37,569 bases of DNA from the NCBI RefSeq assembly GCF_004210735.1, contig NZ_SDZL01000028.1, forward strand, positions 1 through 37,569, written 5' to 3'. The stretch is from Brevundimonas sp. Lineage in GTDB: Bacteria > Pseudomonadota > Alphaproteobacteria > Caulobacterales > Caulobacteraceae. The notes under the pieces were generated by a model. That model did not search any database and was not told the DNA's origin. It was given only the letters and a program-made list of their open reading frames with translations. This document shows, piece after piece, positions 1 to 6,431 of the stretch. Position 1 is the first letter of the stretch. Each line of letters opens with the position of its first letter. A program made the position numbers and the translations under genes.

Positions 1-114
1 GTCATAGACCCCGATCCCGGCCTCGACCTCCAGCCCGCGCACGAACACGCTCAGCCGCTCGAAACGCAGCCGATCGTCCGCCGGAGCCGGCGTCGCCAGA
101 GGAGAGGAAACCAC
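1..114 (-). CDS. folB: Dihydroneopterin aldolase, N-terminal part (runs off the window)
   Basis: Reading leftward from a GTG at 114, the frame is open to the window edge and gives 38 residues. After a Pro/Ala-rich lead of about 14 residues it reads RLSVFVRGLEVEAGIGVYD, which fits the first strand of dihydroneopterin aldolase, where a conserved glycine and aspartate of the GV(Y/F)D type follow. The enzyme cleaves 7,8-dihydroneopterin to 6-hydroxymethyldihydropterin and glycolaldehyde in cytosolic folate synthesis. The GTG lies only 3 bases after the stop of the pteridine-reductase-like SDR, so the two are probably co-transcribed and translationally coupled. The identification rests on a short stretch; the neighbouring SDR of pterin type supports it. 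Confidence 0.7.
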   Translation of the reverse strand, partial: MVSSPLATPAPADDRLRFERLSVFVRGLEVEAGIGVYD

Positions 115-117
115 GCG

Positions 118-870
118 CTACTCCTGGATGTCGGGGGTGCGCCAGGCCAGATGCTGGCCCCCGTCCACGGCGATCATCTGGCCGGTCACGCGGTCGGCGT
201 CCAGCAGCCAGGCCACGGCGTCGGCCACGGCGTTCGGCCCGATGGGCTGTTGCAACAGGGTGCCGGCGGCCTCGGCGGCGAAGTCGTCGGGCGTCTGGTG
301 GATGGACGGCAGGGTGGGGCCGGGGCCGACGGCATTGACCCGGATCGCCGGCGCCAGGGCCTGGGCCATCGTCTGGGTCGCCCACCACAGGCCGGCGCGC
401 GACAGGGAATAGGAGAAGAAGCGCGGGTCCGGCTTGAGCACCCGCTGGTCCAGCAGGTTGACCACGGCGCCGCCGTCCGGCGCCTGGGCCGCAAAGGCCT
501 CGATCAGCACGACCGGCGCGCGCAGATTGGTCTCCAGATGCAGGTCCCACCCGGCGCGGTCCAGGCCGCCGACGCGGTCGTCCTGAAACACCGAAGCGTT
601 GTTGACCAGCGCCGTCAGCGGTCCCAGCGCCTGCGCCGCGGCGGGGATCAGGGCGCGCACCTGCGCCTCGTCGGTCAGGTCGGCCTGCAGCACGACGGCC
701 CGTCGCCCGCACTCGCGCATGGCCCGGGCGACGTCTTCGGCCGCCACGGCCGAATCGCGGTGGTGGATGGCGACGTCAAAGCCCGCCTCGGCCAACCGCA
801 ACACGATGGCTCGGCCGATCCGCCGGGCGCCGCCCGTGACCAGCGCCGCGCCGCGCGGGGTCTTAGTCAA
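118..870 (-). CDS. SDR family oxidoreductase, pteridine reductase (PTR1/FolM)-like
   Basis: A 250-residue short-chain dehydrogenase. The N-terminal NADPH-binding motif is TGGARRIGR (residues 12-20), the arginine-rich form typical of pteridine reductases. NNAS at 91-94 is the usual SDR structural motif. The active site follows the PTR1 arrangement: Asp141 (NLLD), Tyr154 thirteen residues later, and position 158, normally the catalytic Lys, which is Arg here (YSLSR). NAVGPGPTL follows in the usual place. The likely role is reduction of dihydro- to tetrahydropterins; the adjacent folB supports a pterin substrate. I chose the TTG at 870 because it begins MTKTPRGAALVTGG, the normal SDR start, and overlaps the stop of the small ORF upstream. 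A longer frame to 966 exists, but its added residues are low-complexity and overlap that ORF. Confidence 0.85.
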   Translation of the reverse strand: MTKTPRGAALVTGGARRIGRAIVLRLAEAGFDVAIHHRDSAVAAEDVARAMRECGRRAVVLQADLTDEAQVRALIPAAAQALGPLTALVNNASVFQDDRVGGLDRAGWDLHLETNLRAPVVLIEAFAAQAPDGGAVVNLLDQRVLKPDPRFFSYSLSRAGLWWATQTMAQALAPAIRVNAVGPGPTLPSIHQTPDDFAAEAAGTLLQQPIGPNAVADAVAWLLDADRVTGQMIAVDGGQHLAWRTPDIQE

Positions 871-934
871 CCCGACCGAACTCGAAGAAGTTGATCGCGG
901 CGAGAACGGCGACGAAGCCGAAGATGATAGCCAT
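863..934 (-). CDS. Tiny single-span membrane protein overlapping the SDR start
   Basis: A 23-codon frame from ATG 934. Residues 1-17 form one hydrophobic helix (MAIIFGFVAVLAAINFF), followed by a short polar tail EFGRVD and a stop. Its TAA overlaps the TTG start of the SDR in the string TTGACTAA, so ribosomes finishing here could restart on the SDR. The coherent hydrophobic sequence with an acidic/Arg tail argues against chance, and small proteins with a similar NF-E-F-R-D ending seem familiar to me from Caulobacterales genomes, which I could not check. No strong Shine-Dalgarno sequence is visible. It could instead serve as a leader that controls SDR translation. Confidence 0.45.
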   Translation of the reverse strand: MAIIFGFVAVLAAINFFEFGRVD

Positions 935-962
935 GGCCAGCGAGGCCGCACCTGCTCTTTCG

Positions 963-1208
963 TCATTCTCCGACTTGATCGGAGAACCCAGCGGGCCCGA
1001 AGGGCGATCCTCTAGTCGGCGAAGGCGTCGGCGTGTCGGCGTCGAAAGGAACGCTTGGGGCCAGGCGTTCGGCCAGGCAGGCGCCGTGGGTGGCGAGCGC
1101 TTGGGCGGGCGCCTCGGTCTCGGCGTTCAGTTGCATCACCGTGAGGGATAATGGGGCGGCGGCGTCCGGCAAGATCGCCTCGCCGCAGAAGCAACAGATC
1201 CAGCTCAT
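963..1208 (-). CDS. Small Cys-containing hypothetical protein with frameshifted C-terminus
   Basis: An 81-residue frame from ATG 1208, preceded by a good Shine-Dalgarno (GGAGA about 7 bases upstream). The N-terminus MSWICCFCGEAI carries clustered cysteines (5, 6, 8); a second possible metal site is H41-G-A-C44. I know no function for it. The C-terminus is odd. On the plus strand the 8-mer GTCGGCGT occurs twice in tandem (1027-1034 and 1035-1042). Removing one copy makes the product end FDADAFAD and stop at 1012. As it stands, the frame runs on about 25 residues through low-complexity sequence and an intergenic hairpin repeat to a stop at 963. The likely ancestral product is about 62 residues. 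Confidence 0.55.
   Translation of the reverse strand: MSWICCFCGEAILPDAAAPLSLTVMQLNAETEAPAQALATHGACLAERLAPSVPFDADTPTPSPTRGSPFGPAGFSDQVGE
966..986. repeat. Short hairpin repeat (TTCTCCGA/TCGGAGAA)
   Basis: Perfect 8-bp arms (966-973 and 979-986) around a 5-base loop. It belongs to the same family as the element at 1321-1357: both carry the TTCTCCG arm next to a GACGAAAGA-type flank, and the two lie in opposite orientation on either side of the small Cys gene. It is probably an intergenic repetitive palindrome that can also act as a weak terminator. Confidence 0.6.
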
Positions 1209-1320
1209 GGGCGGTTCTCCATGCGCCAGAGAAGCGGCTCTAATACGGTCGGAGCTTAGCTTTGTGCGCGGCGGTGTCCATTGCCGGGGGGCGCCTTCGC
1301 TTCGCTGCGGCGCCGCTGGG

Positions 1321-1357
1321 TTCTCCGGTCTGCGCCGCTGCGCGGCTGGCCGGAGAA
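1321..1357. repeat. Hairpin repeat (TTCTCCGG/CCGGAGAA)
   Basis: Outer arms TTCTCCGG (1321-1328) and CCGGAGAA (1350-1357) enclose a GC-rich loop that is itself partly self-complementary. It is followed by TGACGAAAGAG, matching in inverse the sequence beside the 966-986 element. It fills the gap between the divergent small Cys gene and the Nudix gene. Confidence 0.6.
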
Positions 1358-1419
1358 TGACGAAAGAGAAGAAGCGGCGCTGCCTCCCCACCGGAGGGGA
1401 GGCGCGTTATGGTCGGCTC

Positions 1420-1890
1420 ATGACCTGGCGTCGCCGTATTGAGCCCTTTACCCGTCCGATCTTCTTCGCCGTGTCGCGGATGACGCGGGGGATGACGTTG
1501 GGCGTGCGGGCGGTGGTGACGGATCAGGCGGGGCGGGTGCTGTTGGTGAAGCACACCTATCTGCCGGGCTGGTGGCTGCCGGGCGGCGGGGTGGATCGGG
1601 GCGAGGCGGTTCAGGCGGCGGCGGTGCGCGAACTGCGCGAGGAGGCGGGGCTGATCGCCGTGGGCGAGCCCCGGCTGATCTCGGTCCATTCCAACGAGCG
1701 GTTCTTTCCCGGCGACCATGTGCTGCTGTTCCGCATCGACGGCTATGAGGTCGGCGAGCGGACCAGCCACGGCGAGATCGAGGCGGTGGACTGGTTCGAC
1801 GTGAACGCTCTGCCCGCCAACGTGAACCGGGGCTGCGCGGCGCGGCTGGCCGAGGTGTTCGGCGGCGTTGGGGTGAGTCGGGAGTGGTGA
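1420..1890 (+). CDS. Nudix hydrolase
   Basis: A 156-residue protein with a complete Nudix box at about residues 56-78: GGVDRGE, seven residues, then RELREEAGL, giving all the metal-binding glutamates. Nudix enzymes cleave nucleoside diphosphates linked to another group; which one is not evident from the sequence. The preceding strand LPGWWLPGGG is typical of the MutT-like NUDIX fold. The N-terminal ~25 residues are basic and have no recognisable function. ATG 1420 was chosen because the frame upstream of it translates the intergenic repeat. It is followed by a 200-base gap filled with an inverted repeat, so it is probably a single-gene unit. Confidence 0.85.
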   Translation: MTWRRRIEPFTRPIFFAVSRMTRGMTLGVRAVVTDQAGRVLLVKHTYLPGWWLPGGGVDRGEAVQAAAVRELREEAGLIAVGEPRLISVHSNERFFPGDHVLLFRIDGYEVGERTSHGEIEAVDWFDVNALPANVNRGCAARLAEVFGGVGVSREW

Positions 1891-1899
1891 AGCGCTGGC

Positions 1900-2044
1900 C
1901 TTCTCCCCTTGCGGGAGAAGGTGGCGGCCGCAGGCCGACGGATGAGGGGTCAGGATCCGGTTGGGCGGAAGGCGGCTCAAACGTCCCGCAACCCCTCATC
2001 CGACCTCGCTTCGCTCGGCCACCTTCTCCCGCAAGGGGAGAAGG
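1900..2044. repeat. Inverted pair of intergenic mosaic repeats
   Basis: CTTCTCCCCTTGCGGGAGAAG at 1900-1920 is itself a hairpin. It is followed by GGTGGC and GATGAGGGGT, and the same module returns in inverted order (CCCCTCATCCG, GGCCACCTTCTCCCGCAAGG) ending at 2044. The whole unit can fold into one long cruciform. The same module recurs at 34267-34409. It holds no gene and probably ends transcription of the Nudix gene. Confidence 0.8.
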
Positions 2045-2090
2045 GATTCGGGACGCTGCACCTCTGCTTCGGCCATGCTACCCACGCTGC

Positions 2091-2537
2091 ATGAATCCCT
2101 CATTGCTTTCGTTGATCGCCGTCGTCTTGGCTGGGGGCGCGACCGCCTTGCAGGCGCCGACGAATGCGCGGCTGGCCACGGCGGTGAGTTCGCCGGTCAA
2201 TGCGGCCTTCATCTCGTTCGCGGTGGGGACGGTGGCGCTGGGGCTGCTGGCGCTGGCGTTGCAGACGCGGCCGGACGTGGTGGCGGCGAAGGCGCTGCCG
2301 TGGTGGACGTGGATCGGCGGGCTGTACGGTTGCGTCTTCGTGGTGGCGGCGGCGTGGGGCGTGCCCAAGCTGGGGGTGGCGCTGACCATCACCCTGATGG
2401 TGGCCGGGCAGCTGCTGGCCAGCCTGCTGCTGGACCATTTCGGGGCCATGGGCGTGCCGCGCCAGCCGATCAACTGGAGCAAGGTGGCCGGAGTGGCGCT
2501 GGTGATCGCCGGGGCGCTTCTGGTCCGGCGGTCGTGA
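2091..2537 (+). CDS. YdcZ-like (DUF606) DMT-family membrane protein
   Basis: A 148-residue, very hydrophobic protein with about five membrane helices (roughly 1-24, 34-57, 68-92, 97-115, 128-146). The pattern APTNARLA near residue 25, followed by [14 protein letters not shown], is characteristic of the YdcZ/DUF606 half-size members of the drug/metabolite transporter superfamily, whose usual length is about 140-150. Such proteins probably work as dimers; no substrate can be named. ATG 2091 starts at the first helix. It ends 16 bases before uvrC and may be co-transcribed with it. Confidence 0.8.
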   Translation: MNPSLLSLIAVVLAGGATALQAPTNARLATAVSSPVNAAFISFAVGTVALGLLALALQTRPDVVAAKALPWWTWIGGLYGCVFVVAAAWGVPKLGVALTITLMVAGQLLASLLLDHFGAMGVPRQPINWSKVAGVALVIAGALLVRRS

Positions 2538-2553
2538 GCCTATATCGGGGCCG

Positions 2554-4425
2554 ATGACCGAGGCGACGCCCGACACCCAACTGCCGCTTCAGGCCGCCGC
2601 GCTGATCGCCGACGAGGCGCGCCGCGCGCCTGACAAGCCCGGCGTCTATCGCATGTACGGCGAGGACGGCGCCTGTCTGTACGTCGGCAAGGCCAAGTCG
2701 CTGAAGAAGCGGGTGGTGCAGTATGCGCAGGGGCGGTTCCACACCCAGCGCATCGGGCTGATGGTGTCGCTGACCCGGTCGATGGAGTTGGTGGTCACGG
2801 CGTCCGAGACGGAGGCGCTGCTGCTGGAATCCAACTTCATCAAGAAGCTGAAGCCGCGCTTCAACGTGCTGCTGCGCGACGACAAGTCGTTCGCCGAGTT
2901 GATGATCCGGCGCGATCACCGGGCCCCCCAGGTGCGCAAGCATCGCGGGGCGCACACCATACCGGGCGACTATTTCGGGCCGTTCGCCTCGACCTGGGCG
3001 GTGAACCGGACGCTGAATACGTTGCAGAAGGCGTTCCTGCTGCGGTCGTGTTCGGACAGCGTGTACGAGACGCGGACGCGGCCGTGCATGTTGCACCAGA
3101 TCAAGCGCTGCTCGGCTCCGTGCACCGGGCTGATCAGCCTTGAAGACTATAGCGAGCTGGTCACCGAGGCGGAGCAGTTCCTGCGCGGCAAGTCGCGGGC
3201 GGTGATCGGCCGCCTGTCGCAGGAGATGCAGGCGGCGTCCGACGACATGGATTTCGAGCACGCCGCCCGGGTGCGCGACCGCATCCGCGCCTTGTCGGCG
3301 ATCAGCATGGAAAGCAGCATCAACGCCGACAGCGTGGCCGAGGCGGACGTCTTCGCCCTGCATGCCGAGGGCGGGCAGGCGTGCGTTCAGGTCTTCTTCT
3401 ATCGCGGGGGCCAGAACTGGGGCGGGCGCGCCTATTTCCCGCGCGTGGACAAGACGGATACGGATCCGGAAATCTTCGCCGCCTTCCTGGGCCAGTTCTA
3501 TGAGGACAAGCCGATCCCGCGGCTGATCCTGTCGAATGTGCGGCCGCATGAGCTTGAGCTGCTGGAGGCGGCGTTCGGCATGAAGGCGGAACACCGGGTT
3601 GAGATCGCCCGGCCCCTGCGCGGGGACAAGAAGGGGCTGGTCGATCACGCCCTGACCAATGCGCGCGAGGCGCTGGGGCGGCGGCTGGCCGAAAACTCGG
3701 CCCAGTCCAAGATCCTGGACGAGGTCTGCGAGGCGTTCGGCCTGGACGCCCGCCCCGAGCGGATCGAGGTCTATGACAACGCCCACATCCAGGGGACCAA
3801 TGCGGTCGGCGGGATGGTGGTGGCCGGGCCCGACGGCTTCCGCAAGAACCAGTACCGCAAGTTCAACATCCGGGGCGAGGACCTGACCCCCGGCGACGAC
3901 TACGGCATGATGCGCGAGGTGATGCGCCGCCGCTTTGGCCGGCTGGTGAAGGACGAGGAGGCGGGCGAGGTCGTCGAGCGGCCCGACCTGCTGCTGATCG
4001 ACGGCGGGGCGGGGCAGCTGGCCGAGGTGCTGGCCGTGATGGCCGATCTGGGCGTGGACGACATCACCGTGGTCGGCGTGGCCAAGGGGCCGGATCGGGA
4101 CGCGGGGCTGGAGCGGTTCTTCATGCCCGGCAAGCCGCCCTTCATGCTGCCTCTGAAGTCGCCGGCGCTTTATTACCTGCAACGGCTGCGGGACGAGGCG
4201 CACCGCTTCGCCAACGGGGCGCACGCCAAGCGCCGGTCGATGGACATCAAGCGCAATCCGCTGGACGAGATCGAGGGCGTCGGCCCGGGGCGCAAGCGGG
4301 CGCTGCTGCACGCCTTTGGTTCGGCCAAGGGCGTCGGCCGCGCCTCGGTCGCCGACCTGTTGAAGGTAGACGGGGTGAACCAGGCGCTGGCCGAACGCAT
4401 TCACGGGTTCTTCCGCAAGAGCTGA
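2554..4425 (+). CDS. uvrC: UvrABC excinuclease subunit C
   Basis: A 623-residue protein of normal length for UvrC, which makes both incisions in nucleotide excision repair after UvrA2B locates damage. In order: GIY-YIG nuclease (about 26-105, with GVYRMYG and [13 protein letters not shown]; 3' incision), the cysteine-containing linker ([18 protein letters not shown], about 168-195), the UVR domain that contacts UvrB (about 210-245, [14 protein letters not shown]), the RNase H-like C-terminal nuclease (about 390-550, with [18 protein letters not shown] and [10 protein letters not shown]; 5' incision), and helix-hairpin-helix repeats at the end ([14 protein letters not shown]). Nothing essential appears to be missing. 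It is followed after 20 bases by the carbonic anhydrase gene. Confidence 0.98.
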   Translation: MTEATPDTQLPLQAAALIADEARRAPDKPGVYRMYGEDGACLYVGKAKSLKKRVVQYAQGRFHTQRIGLMVSLTRSMELVVTASETEALLLESNFIKKLKPRFNVLLRDDKSFAELMIRRDHRAPQVRKHRGAHTIPGDYFGPFASTWAVNRTLNTLQKAFLLRSCSDSVYETRTRPCMLHQIKRCSAPCTGLISLEDYSELVTEAEQFLRGKSRAVIGRLSQEMQAASDDMDFEHAARVRDRIRALSAISMESSINADSVAEADVFALHAEGGQACVQVFFYRGGQNWGGRAYFPRVDKTDTDPEIFAAFLGQFYEDKPIPRLILSNVRPHELELLEAAFGMKAEHRVEIARPLRGDKKGLVDHALTNAREALGRRLAENSAQSKILDEVCEAFGLDARPERIEVYDNAHIQGTNAVGGMVVAGPDGFRKNQYRKFNIRGEDLTPGDDYGMMREVMRRRFGRLVKDEEAGEVVERPDLLLIDGGAGQLAEVLAVMADLGVDDITVVGVAKGPDRDAGLERFFMPGKPPFMLPLKSPALYYLQRLRDEAHRFANGAHAKRRSMDIKRNPLDEIEGVGPGRKRALLHAFGSAKGVGRASVADLLKVDGVNQALAERIHGFFRKS

Positions 4426-4445
4426 AGCGGGTCTAGGAAACGCCC

Positions 4446-5066
4446 ATGATCGATGAATCGGACAAGCTGACCGAAGGTTACCGCCGCTTTCGCGAGACCC
4501 GCTGGCCGGCCGAGCATGCGGAATACGAGGCCCTGGCCCGCGACGGGCAGAAGCCGCACACCCTGGTGGTGGCCTGTTCCGACAGCCGCGCCGATCCGGC
4601 CCTGATTTTCGACACGGCGCCGGGTGAGCTGTTCGTGGTGCGCAACGTGGCAAATCTGGTGCCGCCATACCAGCCCGACGGGCATCTGCACGGCGTCTCG
4701 GCGGCGCTGGAGTTCGGGGTCAAGGTGCTGGACGTGAAGCGGATCGTGGTCATGGGCCACGCCTATTGCGGCGGCGTGGGCGCCATGCTGCGCGGTTCGC
4801 CTGAGAGCTGCCGCGACTTTGTCGCCCCCTGGGTCGAACAGGCCGCGCCGGTGGTGCGCCGCGTGGCCGAGGAAGTGTCCGAGGATCAGGTCGAACGCGC
4901 GGCCGAGGAGGCGGTGGTCAAGCTGTCGATCGACAATCTGCGCACCTTCCCGTGGATCGCCGAGCGCGAGGCGGCGGGCGATCTGACGCTCAGCGGCCTG
5001 CATTTCGGCATCGCGGACGGCATTCTGAGCAAGCTGAACGGCGGACGCTTCCAGCCGTTGGCGTGA
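4446..5066 (+). CDS. Beta-class carbonic anhydrase
   Basis: A 206-residue zinc enzyme interconverting CO2 and bicarbonate. The ligands are all present: Cys44 and Asp46 with Arg48 in ACSDSR, then His105 and Cys108 in GHAYCGG. Length and motifs match bacterial beta-carbonic anhydrases. No signal peptide is present, so it is cytosolic and likely supplies bicarbonate to carboxylases. It lies 20 bases after uvrC and 57 bases before pgsA on the same strand. Confidence 0.95.
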   Translation: MIDESDKLTEGYRRFRETRWPAEHAEYEALARDGQKPHTLVVACSDSRADPALIFDTAPGELFVVRNVANLVPPYQPDGHLHGVSAALEFGVKVLDVKRIVVMGHAYCGGVGAMLRGSPESCRDFVAPWVEQAAPVVRRVAEEVSEDQVERAAEEAVVKLSIDNLRTFPWIAEREAAGDLTLSGLHFGIADGILSKLNGGRFQPLA

Positions 5067-5123
5067 AGCCTCGCCTCGCGTGGCGAACCATGGCACACCC
5101 ATTGGCCTGCAACGGAAAATCCG

Positions 5124-5753
5124 ATGACCCCTCACAAAGCCAATCCGATCCCGAACATCCTGACCGCCCTGCGACTGGCGGCGGGGGTCGTCATGTTCCT
5201 GATCCTGGCGGGGGCGACCAGCGGGTTTCCCTTCGTCTCGGCCTGGATGAGCCCGGACGACCAGTTCGCCCTGTACCGCACCGGCTTCTGGATCTTCGTC
5301 ATCGCCGCCTCGACCGACTGGTTCGACGGCTGGCTGGCGCGGCGCTGGAACGCCGAGACGCGCTGGGGCGCCATTCTGGACCCGATCGCGGACAAGGTGC
5401 TGGTGACCGGCGCCATCCTGGGGGTGCTGACCAGCGGGTCGGTGCCGCAGATCATCATTCCGTGCGGCTTGATCCTGTTCCGGGAGTTCGCCGTGTCGGC
5501 CCTGCGCGAGACGATGGCGGGACGGATCGAACTGCCGGTGACGCTGGCCGCCAAGTGGAAGACGACGCTGCAACTGGTCGCCCTGGGCTGCCAGCTGTTC
5601 GCCCGCAACTGGGACGGGTTCGGCCTGTCGTTCGACTGGCTGCCGGGCTTCCAACTGTTCGCCGACACCCTGATCTGGGGCGCGGCCATCATCACCCTGT
5701 GGACCGGCTGGCAGTATTTCAGCGCGGCGCAGCGGCAGATGCGGGACCGGTAA
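5124..5753 (+). CDS. pgsA: CDP-diacylglycerol-glycerol-3-phosphate 3-phosphatidyltransferase
   Basis: A 209-residue integral membrane protein with the CDP-alcohol phosphatidyltransferase signature: Asp65 and Asp68 (DWFDG), Ala72-Arg73, Gly82, Asp86 and Asp90 (GAILDPIAD). The N-terminal PNILTALRLAAG is typical of PgsA. It makes phosphatidylglycerol phosphate, precursor of phosphatidylglycerol and cardiolipin, at the inner membrane. An insertion with SPDDQFALYRTG lies between the first two helices. In many alphaproteobacteria pgsA follows uvrC, as here with carbonic anhydrase between them. An inverted repeat follows the stop. Confidence 0.95.
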   Translation: MTPHKANPIPNILTALRLAAGVVMFLILAGATSGFPFVSAWMSPDDQFALYRTGFWIFVIAASTDWFDGWLARRWNAETRWGAILDPIADKVLVTGAILGVLTSGSVPQIIIPCGLILFREFAVSALRETMAGRIELPVTLAAKWKTTLQLVALGCQLFARNWDGFGLSFDWLPGFQLFADTLIWGAAIITLWTGWQYFSAAQRQMRDR

Positions 5754-5762
5754 TGTTTCAAG

Positions 5763-5898
5763 CCTCCCCTGCGTAGCGGGGGAGGGGGACCGCGACGCCC
5801 GAAGGGCGGCGGGGTGGTGAGGGCCGAGCTTCAAGCGCCGCGCCTGTATCCGCCCCCTCCACCACTTCGTGGTCCCCCTCCCCCGTGAACGGGGGAGG
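5763..5898. repeat. Inverted intergenic repeat pair between convergent genes
   Basis: CCTCCCCTGCGTAGCGGGGG at about 5763 and CCTCCCCCGTGAACGGGGGA ending near 5898 are each hairpins. The modules between them (GGGGGACCGCGACGCC, GGTGGTGAGGG) are partly repeated in inverse (CCTCCACCACTTCGTGGTCC). It separates pgsA from the oppositely oriented acetyltransferase gene and is likely a bidirectional transcription stop. It holds no gene. Confidence 0.75.
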
Positions 5899-5903
5899 AG
5901 AGA

Positions 5904-6431
5904 TTACAGCGCCTTCTCCAGCACCACGAACTCCAGGTCCTGGCGGAAGGCCTGGCCGAAGCGGGCGTCGTGCAGGGGGAAGGGGCGGGTTTCGCCGGTG
6001 GGGGCGTAGCCGCGGCGTTGGTACCAGGCGATCAACTCGGGCCGCTGGCGGATGACGGTCATCTCCATGCGCGCGGCGGCGAAGCGGGCGGTCGCTTCAG
6101 CCTCGGCGGCGTCCAGCAGGCGGCGGCCGAGGCCGGCGGACTGGAGCGTCGGCTGGACGGTCAGCATGCCGAGATAGGCCAGGCCCTCGCTTTGATCGGC
6201 GACCTGGACGCAGCCGACCAGATCGTCGCCGGCCTCGGCCAGCAGCAGAACGCGAGTCGGATCGGCCACGATGGTTGCCAACTCGTCCGCATCGGTGCGT
6301 TGGCCGCCCAGCAGGTCGGCCTCGTGCGTCCAGCCGGCCTTGGCCGTTTCGCCGCGATAGGCGCTTGCGATCAGCCGGTGCAGGGCCGCGACGTCGTCGG
6401 CGGTCGCGGCCCGGAAGACGACGTCCGTCAC
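5904..6431 (-). CDS. GNAT family N-acetyltransferase
   Basis: A 175-residue protein of GCN5-related fold. The acetyl-CoA pyrophosphate-binding motif is the stretch LTVQPTLQSAGLGRRLL (about residues 90-106, Q-x-x-G-x-G/A type). The C-terminal half has the usual WYQRRGY motif. The substrate is unknown. It starts with GTG at 6431, overlapping the TGA of the S46 peptidase in GTGA, so translation is coupled to the peptidase. Coupling suggests, but does not prove, action on amino acids or peptides released by it. Confidence 0.85.
   Translation of the reverse strand: MTDVVFRAATADDVAALHRLIASAYRGETAKAGWTHEADLLGGQRTDADELATIVADPTRVLLLAEAGDDLVGCVQVADQSEGLAYLGMLTVQPTLQSAGLGRRLLDAAEAEATARFAAARMEMTVIRQRPELIAWYQRRGYAPTGETRPFPLHDARFGQAFRQDLEFVVLEKAL

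Noticed and set aside
2470..5834. Long minus-strand frames opposite uvrC, carbonic anhydrase and pgsA
   Set aside because: Low-complexity shadows of well-supported genes with conserved active sites.
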